From: Gallaecimonas mangrovi
Lineage (GTDB): Bacteria; Pseudomonadota; Gammaproteobacteria; Enterobacterales; Gallaecimonadaceae
Assembly: GCF_003367375.1 (NCBI RefSeq)
Contig: NZ_CP031416.1
Location: 813,501 to 877,500 of the forward strand
Direction of reading: 5' to 3'
Length of the DNA: 64,000 bases
Made by a program: the position numbers and the translations under genes. The notes under the pieces were generated by a model that was not told the DNA's origin, searched no databases, and saw only the letters and a program-made list of their open reading frames with translations. Position 1 is the stretch's first letter, and each line of letters starts with the position of its first letter. This document shows positions 19,299 through 26,776 of the stretch, one piece after another.

Positions 19299-19937
19299 TT
19301 AGGGGTGCGGTTTAAGCAACCACAGGCATTCATGGGCATCCACCTGTTCTTTGCCCAGCTTTAACGACTGGTGGGCCAAATCTTCAATGTGGTGGCTGGC
19401 GGCATAATAAGCGCGCAGATCGGCCTTGGTTACCGAAAACGGCGGGCCGGCGCGCAGCGACTGATCGTACTCAAAATTAATCACCAGTTGCGGGGCAGAC
19501 TGGGTTAATGCCAACAAATGCTGGCTGTAACGCTGGCGAAGCGCCGGCGGCAGCGCCACCAGCGCGGCGCGGTCGTAAACCAGGTCAACGCTGGCCAGCA
19601 TCTCGGGCTGAAGGCTAAAAATGTCCCCCACCCACACCACCAGGTTGTCGGCGTGGTAGCGCTTTAGCGGGCCGTGGCTGTCAACGCCTGGGCAGAGCTC
19701 TAGCTCGGCAAAGAGTTCTTTTACCGCGGTTTCGCTCAGTTCGGCGGCAACCACCTGCAAGCCTTTGCTGCGCAGCCAGGCGATATCGCGGGTTTTACCG
19801 CACAGCGGCACAAATACCCGGGCCGGGGCTTCAAGGCCGGTGCGCTGAAAATGTGCCGTTAGTAGCGGGTTTCCCTGGGGCTGGTGAAAGCCTATTTCCC
19901 GCTTGGCCCATTTTTGATGCCAAAAATCCGGTTCCAT
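19299..19937 (-). CDS. tpm: thiopurine S-methyltransferase
   Basis: 212 residues from the ATG at 19937 (MEPDFWHQKW), with AGGA upstream. The opening WHQKWAKREIGFHQ, the SAM-binding VFVPLCGKTRDIAWL and the later VYDRAALVALPPALRQRY are typical of bacterial TPMT. The enzyme transfers methyl from SAM to thiols; bacterial members also methylate selenium and tellurium compounds. The distant upstream codons to 19976 lack family content. Monocistronic by appearance. Confidence 0.9.
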   Translation of the reverse strand: MEPDFWHQKWAKREIGFHQPQGNPLLTAHFQRTGLEAPARVFVPLCGKTRDIAWLRSKGLQVVAAELSETAVKELFAELELCPGVDSHGPLKRYHADNLVVWVGDIFSLQPEMLASVDLVYDRAALVALPPALRQRYSQHLLALTQSAPQLVINFEYDQSLRAGPPFSVTKADLRAYYAASHHIEDLAHQSLKLGKEQVDAHECLWLLKPHP

Positions 19938-20004
19938 AAGTCCTGCCTTAAAACGTTTTACTTCGGTACAAAGCACGAAGTTAAACGCAGTTCGCCGCCA
20001 GGAT

Positions 20005-20988
20005 CTAGTGGTTTACGTCGACAACCAGCCGCCCTCTAACGCTTCCGGCCAATAAATCCTGCGCTTTGTTAACGGCGTCACTGAGCGCAATCTGCTGGGT
20101 GATGTCGGCAAGCTTGGCCGGGTCTAGGTCTGTGGCCAAGCGCTGCCAGGCCGCCAGGCGTTCGGCCTTGGGGCGGGTGACACTGTTAATGCCCAAAAGA
20201 CTGACCCCACGCAGAATAAAAGGCGCCACCGTGGCCGGGAAATCCATGCCTTGCGCCAAGCCACAAGCGGCCACCAAACCGTCGCTTTGGGTGGCGGCGC
20301 AGGCGTTGGCCAGGGTATGGCTGCCAACGGAATCCACAACCGCCGCAAAGCGCTCTTTAGCCAGTGGTTTGCCGGGCTCGCTGAAGCGGTGGCGGTCAAT
20401 GATTTCACTGGCGCCCAGGGCGTTAAGGCCGGCGGCCAATTCCGGACGGCCAGTGGCGGCCACCACCCGGTAACCGAGTTTGGCCAAAATAGCGATGGCC
20501 ACGCTACCGACGCCGCCATTGGCACCGGTGACCAGCACCTCGCCCTTATCTGGCGTCAAGCCATGGCGCTCTAGCGCTTGTATACAGAGCATGGCGGTGT
20601 AACCGGCAGTGCCAATGGCCATCGCCTGGGCGGGGCTAAAGGCCGTTGGCAATGGCACCAGCCAGTCGCCGTTAACCCGGGCTTTTTGGCTAAGGCCGCC
20701 CCAGTGCTGTTCGCCCACGCCCCAGCCGTTCAGTACCACCTTATCGCCGGTTTTAAAATCGGGGTGCTGGCTGTGGCTAACGGTGCCGGCAAAGTCGATA
20801 CCCGGCACCATCGGAAACTGGCGCACTATCGGGCTTTTGCCGGTAATGGCCAAGGCGTCTTTGTAGTTAAGGGTGCTGTGGCTGATGTCCACTTCCACAT
20901 CCCCCGCGGGCAATTGCTTTTCATCCAGAGATTTAAGGTGGCAGCGGTAACCTTGGTGGTCTTTTTCAATCAGTAAGGCGTTAAACAT
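20005..20988 (-). CDS. acuI: acrylyl-CoA reductase (AcuI/YhdH family)
   Basis: 327 residues, medium-chain dehydrogenase/reductase fold. The start MFNALLIEKD, the motif STLNYKDALAITGKSPIVR, the PGIDFAGTV segment and the NADPH-binding VTGANGGVGSVAIAIL near residue 155 are characteristic of AcuI/YhdH. It reduces acryloyl-CoA to propionyl-CoA with NADPH, detoxifying acrylate, for example from DMSP breakdown. It lies 9 bp after a TetR gene on the same strand, an acuR-acuI arrangement. No DMSP lyase (dddL, dddP and so on) is visible nearby, so the acrylate source is unclear. Confidence 0.9.
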   Translation of the reverse strand: MFNALLIEKDHQGYRCHLKSLDEKQLPAGDVEVDISHSTLNYKDALAITGKSPIVRQFPMVPGIDFAGTVSHSQHPDFKTGDKVVLNGWGVGEQHWGGLSQKARVNGDWLVPLPTAFSPAQAMAIGTAGYTAMLCIQALERHGLTPDKGEVLVTGANGGVGSVAIAILAKLGYRVVAATGRPELAAGLNALGASEIIDRHRFSEPGKPLAKERFAAVVDSVGSHTLANACAATQSDGLVAACGLAQGMDFPATVAPFILRGVSLLGINSVTRPKAERLAAWQRLATDLDPAKLADITQQIALSDAVNKAQDLLAGSVRGRLVVDVNH

Positions 20989-20997
20989 CTGGTCTCC

Positions 20998-21633
20998 TTA
21001 TGGCCGGGGCAGCCCGGCCAAAAAGCCGTGGATAAAGGTGTCCAGCGGCGCGGCTGACTCGGCCAGCCGGGCGCGCAGCACCGCCCCTTCCCAGCCAATC
21101 CAAAAATAGTTGGCAAGTTGCTGGCAGTCGGCCCCGGCCGCCAGTTCGCCGCTGCCTTGGGCCGCCGCTAAGGTGGCGGCCATTTTGTGCTGCCAGCCTT
21201 GCAGCACGGCTTCTAACCGGCCCCGAAAGGCCTTGGGCAGCAGGTTCACTTCCTGGCCCAAATTGCCCACCAGACAGCCGCGCTGAAATTGATACTTTTC
21301 CATGCCCGCTTTTGCTGCCTCAACGAAATGATGAATACGGGCAAGAGCCGGCAAGGCGCTGTTATTAAGGCTTTTGGCCAAGAGGTGGCAAAAGAAGGCG
21401 TCGTAATGGTCAAGCACCGCCAGGCCATAGGCTTCCTTGCTGGCAAAGTAGTAATAAAAAGAGCCTTTGGGCACCTTGGCGGCGCGCAGAATGCCGTCCA
21501 GGCCGGTGGCGCTAAAGCCCTGGCTGGTAAAGGTTTCAAGGCCCTTTCTTAGCAGCAGCTGCTTAACGTCGTCGGGGCTGCGGTCTTGGCGGGGTGGCCG
21601 GCCGCGGCGTTTGCTGGGGGTTATGTTTTCCAT
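20998..21633 (-). CDS. acuR: TetR family regulator, AcuR-like
   Basis: 211 residues from the ATG at 21633; a TTG at 21639 is in frame. The basic lead KRRGRPPRQDRS precedes the TetR helix-turn-helix (FSATGLDGILRAAKVPKGSFYYYFASKEAYG, roughly residues 35-65). It matches AcuR, the acrylate-responsive repressor of acuI, in length and context. There is no clear ribosome binding site before the start; the operator-like palindrome at 21646-21660 lies 13 bp upstream, so repression would block its own promoter. AcuR identity is inferred from linkage to acuI. Confidence 0.8.
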   Translation of the reverse strand: MENITPSKRRGRPPRQDRSPDDVKQLLLRKGLETFTSQGFSATGLDGILRAAKVPKGSFYYYFASKEAYGLAVLDHYDAFFCHLLAKSLNNSALPALARIHHFVEAAKAGMEKYQFQRGCLVGNLGQEVNLLPKAFRGRLEAVLQGWQHKMAATLAAAQGSGELAAGADCQQLANYFWIGWEGAVLRARLAESAAPLDTFIHGFLAGLPRP

Positions 21634-21645
21634 GGCCAAATAATT

Positions 21646-21660
21646 TAGACTAATCGTCTA
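21646..21660. promoter_or_regulatory. palindromic operator, probable AcuR site
   Basis: TAGAC-TAATC-GTCTA is a 5+5 bp inverted repeat in the short divergent region between the TetR gene (start 21633) and the nitronate monooxygenase gene (start 21727). TAGAC/GTCTA half-sites are typical of TetR-type repressors in such positions. It could control both directions. Confidence 0.6.
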
Positions 21661-21726
21661 TTAATTATCAAGGCCTGTGTATTTACAGCTTTTGTCTGTG
21701 CTAGGTTGAATGCAAAGGGAGGTGTT

Positions 21727-22791
21727 ATGAAGATGTCTTTACTGGCACGCTTGGGCGTGACCTTTCCGTTATTGCAAGCACCGATGGCCGGGGTGTCGAC
21801 GCCAGCGTTGGCTGCGGCGGTGTCAAATGCTGGTGGCCTTGGCGCCTTGGGGCTGGGTGCCAGCAGCGCTGATAAAGCGCGCCAACTGATCAAAGAAACC
21901 CGGGCGCTAACCGACAAGCCCTTTAACGTGAACCTTTTTTGCCATCAACCGGCCAGCAGTGACCGGCTGCGTGAAGCGGCCTGGCTGGCCCATCTGGCCC
22001 CGTATTTTGCCGAGTTTGGCGCTAAGCCTCCCGAGCAAATCAACGAGATTTATCAAAGCTTTGTGGTCGATGACGCCATGCTCAAGCTGCTGCTTGACGA
22101 AAAGCCGGCGGTGGTGAGCTTTCACTTTGGCTTGCCGCCACAAAGCGCCATTGCCGCGCTCAAAGCCGCAGGCATTGTGCTGTTGGCCAGCGCCACCAAT
22201 TTGGCTGAAGCCAAACACATTGAAGCAGCGGGGCTGGATGCCATTGTCGCCCAAGGGGTTGAGGCCGGTGGCCACCGCGGCGTTTTTGACCCCGAGCGCG
22301 ACGATGAAATCGGTACCCTGGCGCTGGTGCGGCTGTTAAGCCAGCACTGCACGCTGCCCATTATCGCCGCTGGCGGCATTATGGATGGCCTGGCAATACA
22401 GGCGGCCATGACCGCAGGCGCCGGGGCGGTGCAGCTGGGTACCGCCTTTATTCTTTGCCCCGAATCGGCCGCCGATGCCAACTACCGCGCCGCCCTTAAA
22501 AGCGACAAGGCCTTGCATACCGCCATTACCGCCAATATCTCCGGCCGCCCGGCGCGGGGCCTGCCCAACCGCTTTTACAGCGCCATTGCCGACAATGCCC
22601 CGGTGCTACCGGCTTACCCCAACACCTACGATGCCGGTAAGGCCCTGGCCGCCGCTGCCAAAGCCAAAGGTGTTGACGACTTTGCCGCCCAATGGGCCGG
22701 GCAGGGCGCACCACTGGCTCGTGAATTACCGGCCGGGGAATTGGTGAAGGTGTTAATGGCGGAGTTGGTGGTAGCGAGGAAGGGGGATTGA
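21727..22791 (+). CDS. nitronate monooxygenase family protein
   Basis: 354 residues from the ATG at 21727, preceded by GGGAGG. A TIM-barrel FMN enzyme of the NMO/2-nitropropane dioxygenase family: [25 protein letters not shown] opens the chain in short matching pieces, [10 protein letters not shown] near residue 175 and [11 protein letters not shown] near 215 form the FMN phosphate and substrate sites, and [12 protein letters not shown] follows. It oxidises alkyl nitronates such as propionate-3-nitronate. It shares its 5' region with acuR. Followed by about 490 bp without genes. Confidence 0.88.
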   Translation: MKMSLLARLGVTFPLLQAPMAGVSTPALAAAVSNAGGLGALGLGASSADKARQLIKETRALTDKPFNVNLFCHQPASSDRLREAAWLAHLAPYFAEFGAKPPEQINEIYQSFVVDDAMLKLLLDEKPAVVSFHFGLPPQSAIAALKAAGIVLLASATNLAEAKHIEAAGLDAIVAQGVEAGGHRGVFDPERDDEIGTLALVRLLSQHCTLPIIAAGGIMDGLAIQAAMTAGAGAVQLGTAFILCPESAADANYRAALKSDKALHTAITANISGRPARGLPNRFYSAIADNAPVLPAYPNTYDAGKALAAAAKAKGVDDFAAQWAGQGAPLARELPAGELVKVLMAELVVARKGD

Positions 22792-22875
22792 GTTTTTAAA
22801 TTAGCTAAATGACGAGGGCGTTTTCTTGCGGCTAGCTATAACCAGTTTCAGCAATGGCTGGTGGGGTTGTTAGTG

Positions 22876-23171
22876 GCAGGGGCGCCCTGCATGCGCCCTA
22901 CTTTTGAGGCCAAAAGTAGGCAAAAGCCTTGCCCACGTTGCGCTTTATCTTCGTCTCTAGTCACTTGCCGTGGTCGTTGCACACGGGCATCCTGCCCTTC
23001 TTCCACTCGCTCGGCTTCCATGCCTCAAGTCAGCTTCCACTCCCTACAGCAAGGCGGTTACTCGTATCGTCCATGACACTCGCCCTTCGGGTTATTGTCG
23101 CTTTGCTCCAATATTCAAAAACGTTCCTGACGTTTTTGTCACTTAACGGGCGAGAGAGCTGGTGGCTTTGT
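22876..23171 (+). repeat. dispersed repeat copy 1
   Basis: Starts CAGGGGCGCCCTGCATGCG, includes the perfect hairpin CTACTTTTG-AGGC-CAAAAGTAG at about 22897-22918, then GGCAAAAGCC, a conserved GC-rich middle (ATGCCTCAAGTCAGC, CTCCCTACAGCAAGG) and ends CACTTAACGGGCGAGAGAGC-TGGTGGCTTTGTT. This copy has about 80 extra bases before the CACTTAACGGG end. It fills most of the gap between the nitronate monooxygenase and Cds1-like genes. Small ORFs inside are not convincing genes. Confidence 0.8.
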
Positions 23172-23254
23172 TCGGGCTCTGACTTTGATGTTATTGAACA
23201 GGTGCTTGGAGCTTTGCTTTGTATGGATCTTTATTAGGTGTCGAAGTTGATTTA

Positions 23255-23281
23255 AAAACACCCGGCGTTGCCGGGTGTTTT
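23255..23281. terminator. rho-independent terminator of the Cds1-like gene
   Basis: AAAACACCCGGC at 23255-23266 pairs with 23270-23281 around GTT; the minus-strand gene ends at 23283 and reads into an oligo-T run. Confidence 0.85.
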
Positions 23282-23282
23282 G

Positions 23283-24341
23283 TTAGAGGTCGCCGCCTTG
23301 GTGCCAGAACTGGCGCAGTTTGGGTAGCCAGTGTGCGGTGTCGATGCCTTTGGCGCTGCGCCAGTCGGGGTTGTAATAGGTGTTAAGGTAGCGCTCGCCC
23401 TGGTCGCAAATCAGTGTGGCTACCGAGCCTTGTTGCCCGGCTTTGGCCATGGCGCTGACTTTTAAAAGTGCGCCATAGAAGTTGGTGCCGGTGCTGCCGC
23501 CGACCTTTCGGCCCAAGAGTTCTTCAAGGAGCAGCATGGCGGCGAAGGTGGCGTTGTCGGGCACTTGCAGCATTTCATCAATCACATCGGGCAGAAAACT
23601 CAGCTCCGGCCTTGGCCGGCCGATGCCTTCAACGCAGGCACCTTTGGTGCGAATGCTGCTGTCGCGGCTGTGGTAGTAGTCAAAAAAGGCTGACTGCTCC
23701 GGATCTACCACACAAAGCTGGGTGTTCATGCCAGCGTAGCGAATATGGCGGCCAAGGGTTGCCGAGGTGCCGCCGGTACCGGCGCTCATCACCAGCCAGG
23801 TCGGTTCGGGGTAAGGCTCGTGGCGCATCTGCTCAAACAGGGTTTCGGCAATGTTGTTATTGCCGCGCCAGTCGGTGGCTCGCTCGGCGTAGGTGAACTG
23901 GTCAACAAAGTGGCCACCGGTCTCTAACGCCAACCGGTGCGATTCGGCGTCAATTTGGCTGGGGTCGTCCACCAAATGGCAGCGGCCACCATAAAAGCTG
24001 ATTTTGGCAATCTTCTCTGCCGAGGTGCTTTTGGGGATCACCGCAATAAAGGGCAGCCCCAACAACCTGGCAAAGTAGGCTTCCGACACCGCCGTGGAGC
24101 CGCTGGAGGCCTCAATAATGGTTTTGCCTTCGGTTATCCAGCCATTACAAAGCCCGTACAAAAACAACGACCGCGCCAAGCGGTGCTTCAAGCTGCCGGT
24201 AGGGTGGCTGGACTCGTCTTTGAGGTACAGCTGAATATGCGGGAAGGCCGGAATATCGAGCTTTAACAGGTGAGTGTCGGCACTGCGTTGAAAGTCAGCT
24301 TCGATTTTTTTTATAGCGGCATTAACCCATTGGCGCGGCAT
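23283..24341 (-). CDS. PLP-dependent cysteine synthase/desulfhydrase (Cds1-like)
   Basis: 352 residues, fold type II PLP enzyme. The PLP lysine is in TGSLKHRLA near residue 53 and EASSGSTAVSEAYFA near 80 binds the substrate; a glycine loop VMSAGTGGTSATLG near residue 187 binds the phosphate. The sequence is closer to the mycobacterial Cds1 L-cysteine desulfhydrase group than to CysK/CysM, which have a TGNTG motif at the substrate loop. Expected reaction: cysteine to pyruvate, ammonia and sulfide, or synthesis in reverse. Flanked by two copies of the dispersed repeat. Confidence 0.82.
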   Translation of the reverse strand: MPRQWVNAAIKKIEADFQRSADTHLLKLDIPAFPHIQLYLKDESSHPTGSLKHRLARSLFLYGLCNGWITEGKTIIEASSGSTAVSEAYFARLLGLPFIAVIPKSTSAEKIAKISFYGGRCHLVDDPSQIDAESHRLALETGGHFVDQFTYAERATDWRGNNNIAETLFEQMRHEPYPEPTWLVMSAGTGGTSATLGRHIRYAGMNTQLCVVDPEQSAFFDYYHSRDSSIRTKGACVEGIGRPRPELSFLPDVIDEMLQVPDNATFAAMLLLEELLGRKVGGSTGTNFYGALLKVSAMAKAGQQGSVATLICDQGERYLNTYYNPDWRSAKGIDTAHWLPKLRQFWHQGGDL

Positions 24342-24410
24342 GGCTGGTCTCGTTTTTTGGTGATGGCTTCACTCTAGGGGTTAGGGGGATTTCGGAAGGT
24401 TAATTTGTTG

Positions 24411-24628
24411 CAGGGGCGCCCTGCATGCGCCCTACTTTTGAGGCCAAAAGTAGGCAAAAGCCTGGCCCATGTTCCGCGGTGTCCTTGCTTCCAGTCGTTT
24501 ACCGCTGACCGCTCCACACGCGTTCCCGACGCGTCTTCCACTCTTTCGGCATCCATGCCTCAAGTCAGCTCCCACTCCCTACAGCAAAGCGCTGCACTTA
24601 ACGGGCGGAAAACGGGTGGCTTCGTTAG
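24411..24628 (+). repeat. dispersed repeat copy 2
   Basis: Same order of blocks as copy 1: CAGGGGCGCCCTGCATGCG, hairpin CTACTTTTG/CAAAAGTAG, GGCAAAAGCC, then TCCTTGCTTCCAGTCG, GACGCGTCTTCC, ATGCCTCAAGTCAGC, and the end GCACTTAACGGGCGGAAAACG-GGTGGCTTCGTTA. Lies directly upstream of the Cds1-like gene. Confidence 0.85.
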
Positions 24629-24706
24629 AATGTTGATTCTTTTGGATATTGAGGTGTGTCCCGTGTGATTAGGGCTTTGTTAGCTATTAGATCAAAACTG
24701 GCTTTT

Positions 24707-24931
24707 TATTCGCAGGGGGCGCCCTGCATGCGCCCTACTTTTGAGGCCAAAAGTAGGCAAAAGCCTGGCCCACGTTGCGCGATGTCCTTGCTTCCAGTCG
24801 TTTACCGCTGACCGCTCCACACGCGTTCCCGACGCGTCTTCCGCTCTTTCGGCATCCATACGTCAAGTCAGCTCCCACTCCCTACAGCAAGGCGCTGCAC
24901 TTAACGGGCGAGAGAGCAGGTGGCTTTGTTA
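24707..24931 (+). repeat. dispersed repeat copy 3
   Basis: Nearly identical to copy 2 over about 200 bp; starts TTATTCGCAGGGGGCGCCC and ends GCACTTAACGGGCGAGAGAGC-AGGTGGCTTTGTTA. The sequence past this end (about 24940-24970) resembles that past copy 2 (about 24640-24665), both containing GTGTCCCG, so the repeat family probably extends by about 40 bp. Confidence 0.85.
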
Positions 24932-24979
24932 GTGTTCTTTATTTTCTGGGATATTAAGGTCGGTGTCCCGCGTGTTTGT

Positions 24980-25294
24980 TTATGCAAAATCATCTAGTGC
25001 GCTTTCTAAATCTGGGTAGCGACCTAAATATAATGAGACATCATTTTCTATAAGCACCTCTCGAATGAATTGCTTATATGATGGATCGTAGCCTATCCGA
25101 AAAGGTGAATCATTAACGCCATTGTGATCTGTAACTAGATAACATTCTACCCAATCACTGCCATCATTTTTTGTGCTTAGCATTACTCGCCTAGGTTTGA
25201 TACGGTGAGCTAGAAAACACTGTAGATCTATTTCTGAAAGATAAGTTAACTTCTTTATCTCTTCATCAATGATGTAAGCTATTTCTTCTTCCAT
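24980..25294 (-). CDS. hypothetical protein, possible integron cassette gene
   Basis: 104 residues from the ATG at 25294, preceded by AAGGAAG. Acidic, no signal peptide or membrane segment. Not recognised; the pattern of a small globular acidic protein (CYLVTDHNGVNDSPFRIGYDPSYKQF near the middle, read as separate short matches) is common among cassette-borne and immunity-type proteins, but no family is claimed. Much more AT-rich than the chromosome around it. The start lies 14 bp inside a GTTATAT box that ends an attC-like palindrome (25312-25390), and it is bordered downstream by repeat copy 3. Confidence 0.6.
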   Translation of the reverse strand: MEEEIAYIIDEEIKKLTYLSEIDLQCFLAHRIKPRRVMLSTKNDGSDWVECYLVTDHNGVNDSPFRIGYDPSYKQFIREVLIENDVSLYLGRYPDLESALDDFA

Positions 25295-25311
25295 GTCTTC
25301 CTTAAGAAATA

Positions 25312-25390
25312 TAACGCCGCCAACACAGGCCGAGCGTCAGTGAGGTCCAGCCCATGCGTTTTTTGCATGGGCGATTGTGCTTGGCTTTTT
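25312..25390 (-). other. possible attC-like recombination site (weak)
   Basis: Between the two small genes lies an imperfect palindrome. GCCAACACA at 25319-25327 pairs with TGTGCTTGGC at 25376-25385 leaving one unpaired base, and inside is an 8-bp perfect hairpin (GCCCATGC 25350-25357 / GCATGGGC 25365-25372). On the minus strand it ends GGCGGCGTTATAT, like an attC R' box. The matching R'' box is not clear, so this may be a degraded site or only a hairpin. Confidence 0.35.
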
Positions 25391-25851
25391 TATGTATATT
25401 CGTATTTGTCACCTATAAATGAGTCAGTATCAGACCAAGCCATGTACTCTTGATTCAGATTTGTAAACTCTCGAAAGAGCTTACCGAGCCTATTTATGGC
25501 CGCTGGTTCTGTCTGGATACAGAATTCGACTACTTCTCGGTATGGTAAAGCTCTGTTGTTGTTAAATCGAATTTGAAGTGCCGAGTTACCACGCGAATCA
25601 GTAGTGAAAGCTCTCAGCCTGAAATAGTATGCAAAATTATCTTCGGGTTTTTCAGAGCCAATTTCATATAAGAAAACATCACTGCTGTGCCAAGGAAAGT
25701 TTTCTAGCCTACCAGCAATTTCTTTCAATGAGTCAGCATTGTCATAATATTCGAAGCATGTTGAAACACTGCCATTGGATGCATTCCATACTAGCTGCAC
25801 ATGGTAAGGTTCTTCATACGGGATTCGTTCAATTCTTATGTAATTGCTCAT
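25390..25851 (-). CDS. hypothetical protein, possible integron cassette gene
   Basis: 153 residues from the ATG at 25851 (MSNYIRIERIPYEE); longer in-frame starts run into the repeat. Cytosolic, rich in aromatic and acidic residues. The pattern (short beta-strands, SLKEIAGRLENFPW, late LGKLFREFTNL) recalls the DUF6228-type small proteins, a low-confidence impression only. AT-rich, with a very short leader (GTTAAGAGAT then ATG), as expected for a cassette gene without its own promoter. It is followed by the weak attC-like site and preceded by repeat copy 4. Confidence 0.6.
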   Translation of the reverse strand: MSNYIRIERIPYEEPYHVQLVWNASNGSVSTCFEYYDNADSLKEIAGRLENFPWHSSDVFLYEIGSEKPEDNFAYYFRLRAFTTDSRGNSALQIRFNNNRALPYREVVEFCIQTEPAAINRLGKLFREFTNLNQEYMAWSDTDSFIGDKYEYT

Positions 25852-25895
25852 ATCTCTTAACGTGCATAAAAATAAAAAGGACACCCATCCAATCA

Positions 25896-26142
25896 TTATT
25901 CGCAGGGGGCGCCCTGCAAGCGCTTTTACTTGCCGGGTTTCGGCCCGGCAGCCGAGTCACTTTTGTTTTGCCAAAAGTAACCAAAAGCAAGGCCCACGTT
26001 GCGCGATGTCCTTGCTTCCAGTCGTTTACCGCTGACCGCTCCACACGCGTCTTCCACTCTTTCGACATCCATGCCTCAAGTCAGCTCCCACTCCCTACAG
26101 CAAGGCGCTGCACTTAACGGGCGGAAAACGGGTAGCTTCGTT
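25896..26142 (+). repeat. dispersed repeat copy 4
   Basis: Starts TTATTCGCAGGGGGCGCCC and ends GCACTTAACGGGCGGAAAACG-GGTAGCTTCGTTA. It differs from the other copies by an inserted GCCGGGTTTCGGCCCGGC hairpin and by a variant of the second hairpin, ACTTTTGTTTTGCCAAAAGT. Confidence 0.85.
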
Positions 26143-26234
26143 ATAGTTCTGATTTCTCGGGAGTATTGCAGTTGTTGTACCGTGATGTTTATGGCAATGA
26201 TGTTAGCCATCCAGTGCAACCTGGTATTTAGCCG

Positions 26235-26388
26235 TTACTAACGCCACCTGAAAGCTTCCCAACGTCGCGCTTATTGCCTGTATGAGAAAGCTCATCGTCA
26301 TCCTCAATACCATGGTCAAAAACGGCGAGAAATGGACCGAAAAAGAGGCTTAATTAATTGACAGGACGCCACAGTCACTTGTTAGTGC
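26235..26388 (-). other. interrupted integron attC-like site
   Basis: On the minus strand, the small gene ending at 26388 runs straight into GCACTAACAAGTGACTG (R''/L'' type half, R'' box at 26381-26388). About 140 bp later GGTGGCGTTAGTAA (26235-26248) is an L'/R' type half. Between them lies the IS110/IS1111 transposase tail. The R'' box GCACTAAC is the exact complement of the GTTAGTGC box that begins the same gene's cassette at 26717-26724, as expected for the two ends of one cassette. Confidence 0.55.
26252..26353 (+). pseudogene. C-terminal remnant of IS110/IS1111 family transposase
   Basis: An open frame of 33 codons reads KLPNVALIACMRKLIVILN then TMVKNGEKW and ends TEKEA-stop at 26351-26353. 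The ALIACMRKLIVILNxMV segment is the conserved extreme C-terminus of IS110/IS1111 transposases. A stop at 26249-26251 shows nothing upstream remains in frame. It lies between two halves of an attC-like site (26235-26245 and 26381-26388). Part of the IS1111 group is known to insert specifically into integron attC sites, which fits. Confidence 0.75.
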
Positions 26389-26711
26389 TATTTGTAGTGA
26401 TACCACCAGTTACCATTATTTTCTCTATCTACTGTTTCTTGTGACTCAACATCAAAAACCACTTCTGCCCTTGCTTGTATTGGCCAGTTGAAAGTTTCAA
26501 GCAACTCTTTCATTGATGCAGTAAAAGTGCTAGTGGACTTTAACGTTTCTTTAGCGGCATCGGTTGGAACACCCACAACAAATACGAGGTATTTCGGATC
26601 AATATAATACGCACCAAAAGACCAAACCATCGGTTTGAACCCCTCTGCTCTCACAAGATTCTTGAGAGCGAATTCAATTCTCCAAATTTTCCACTTGAGT
26701 AGCAGTTTCAT
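26388..26711 (-). CDS. hypothetical protein in an integron-like cassette
   Basis: 107 residues from the ATG at 26711; a GTG at 26720 lies inside the attC R' box and is less likely. The protein has a basic, hydrophobic N-terminus (MKLLLKWKIWRIEFALKN), a beta-rich middle (FGAYYIDPKYLVFVVGVP) and an aromatic C-terminus NNGNWWYHYK. No family is recognised. The leader is only 10 nt after the recombination box, with no Shine-Dalgarno sequence, and the stop codon abuts the GCACTAAC box: a compact one-gene cassette. AT-rich. Translation could depend on readthrough from the upstream retron promoter. Confidence 0.65.
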   Translation of the reverse strand: MKLLLKWKIWRIEFALKNLVRAEGFKPMVWSFGAYYIDPKYLVFVVGVPTDAAKETLKSTSTFTASMKELLETFNWPIQARAEVVFDVESQETVDRENNGNWWYHYK

Positions 26712-26716
26712 ATTGA

Positions 26717-26776
26717 GCACTAACGTTTTAAACAGCGGCGTACTTTAGTGCGTCCGAGTGCTTTGATTTGTTATAA
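26717..26776 (-). other. integron attC-like site (60 bp) at the end of the retron
   Basis: Read on the minus strand: R'' box TTATAAC, which contains the reverse transcriptase stop codon; L'' AAAGCA; central CGGACG...CGCCG; L' TGTTT; R' box GTTAGTGC. Pairings TAAC/GTTA, AAA(G)CA/TGTTT with one extrahelical G, and CGG(A)CG/CGCCG with one extrahelical A give the attC hairpin with the extra bases on the 5' arm, as in known attC sites. The length matches the classical 59-base element. Confidence 0.65.

Noticed and set aside
24374-24556. ORFs within the dispersed repeats (for example 24374-24556, 24405-24668, 25829-26068, 29112-29432)
   Set aside because: They occupy the conserved repeat, vary in frame between copies, have no ribosome binding site and no recognisable family.
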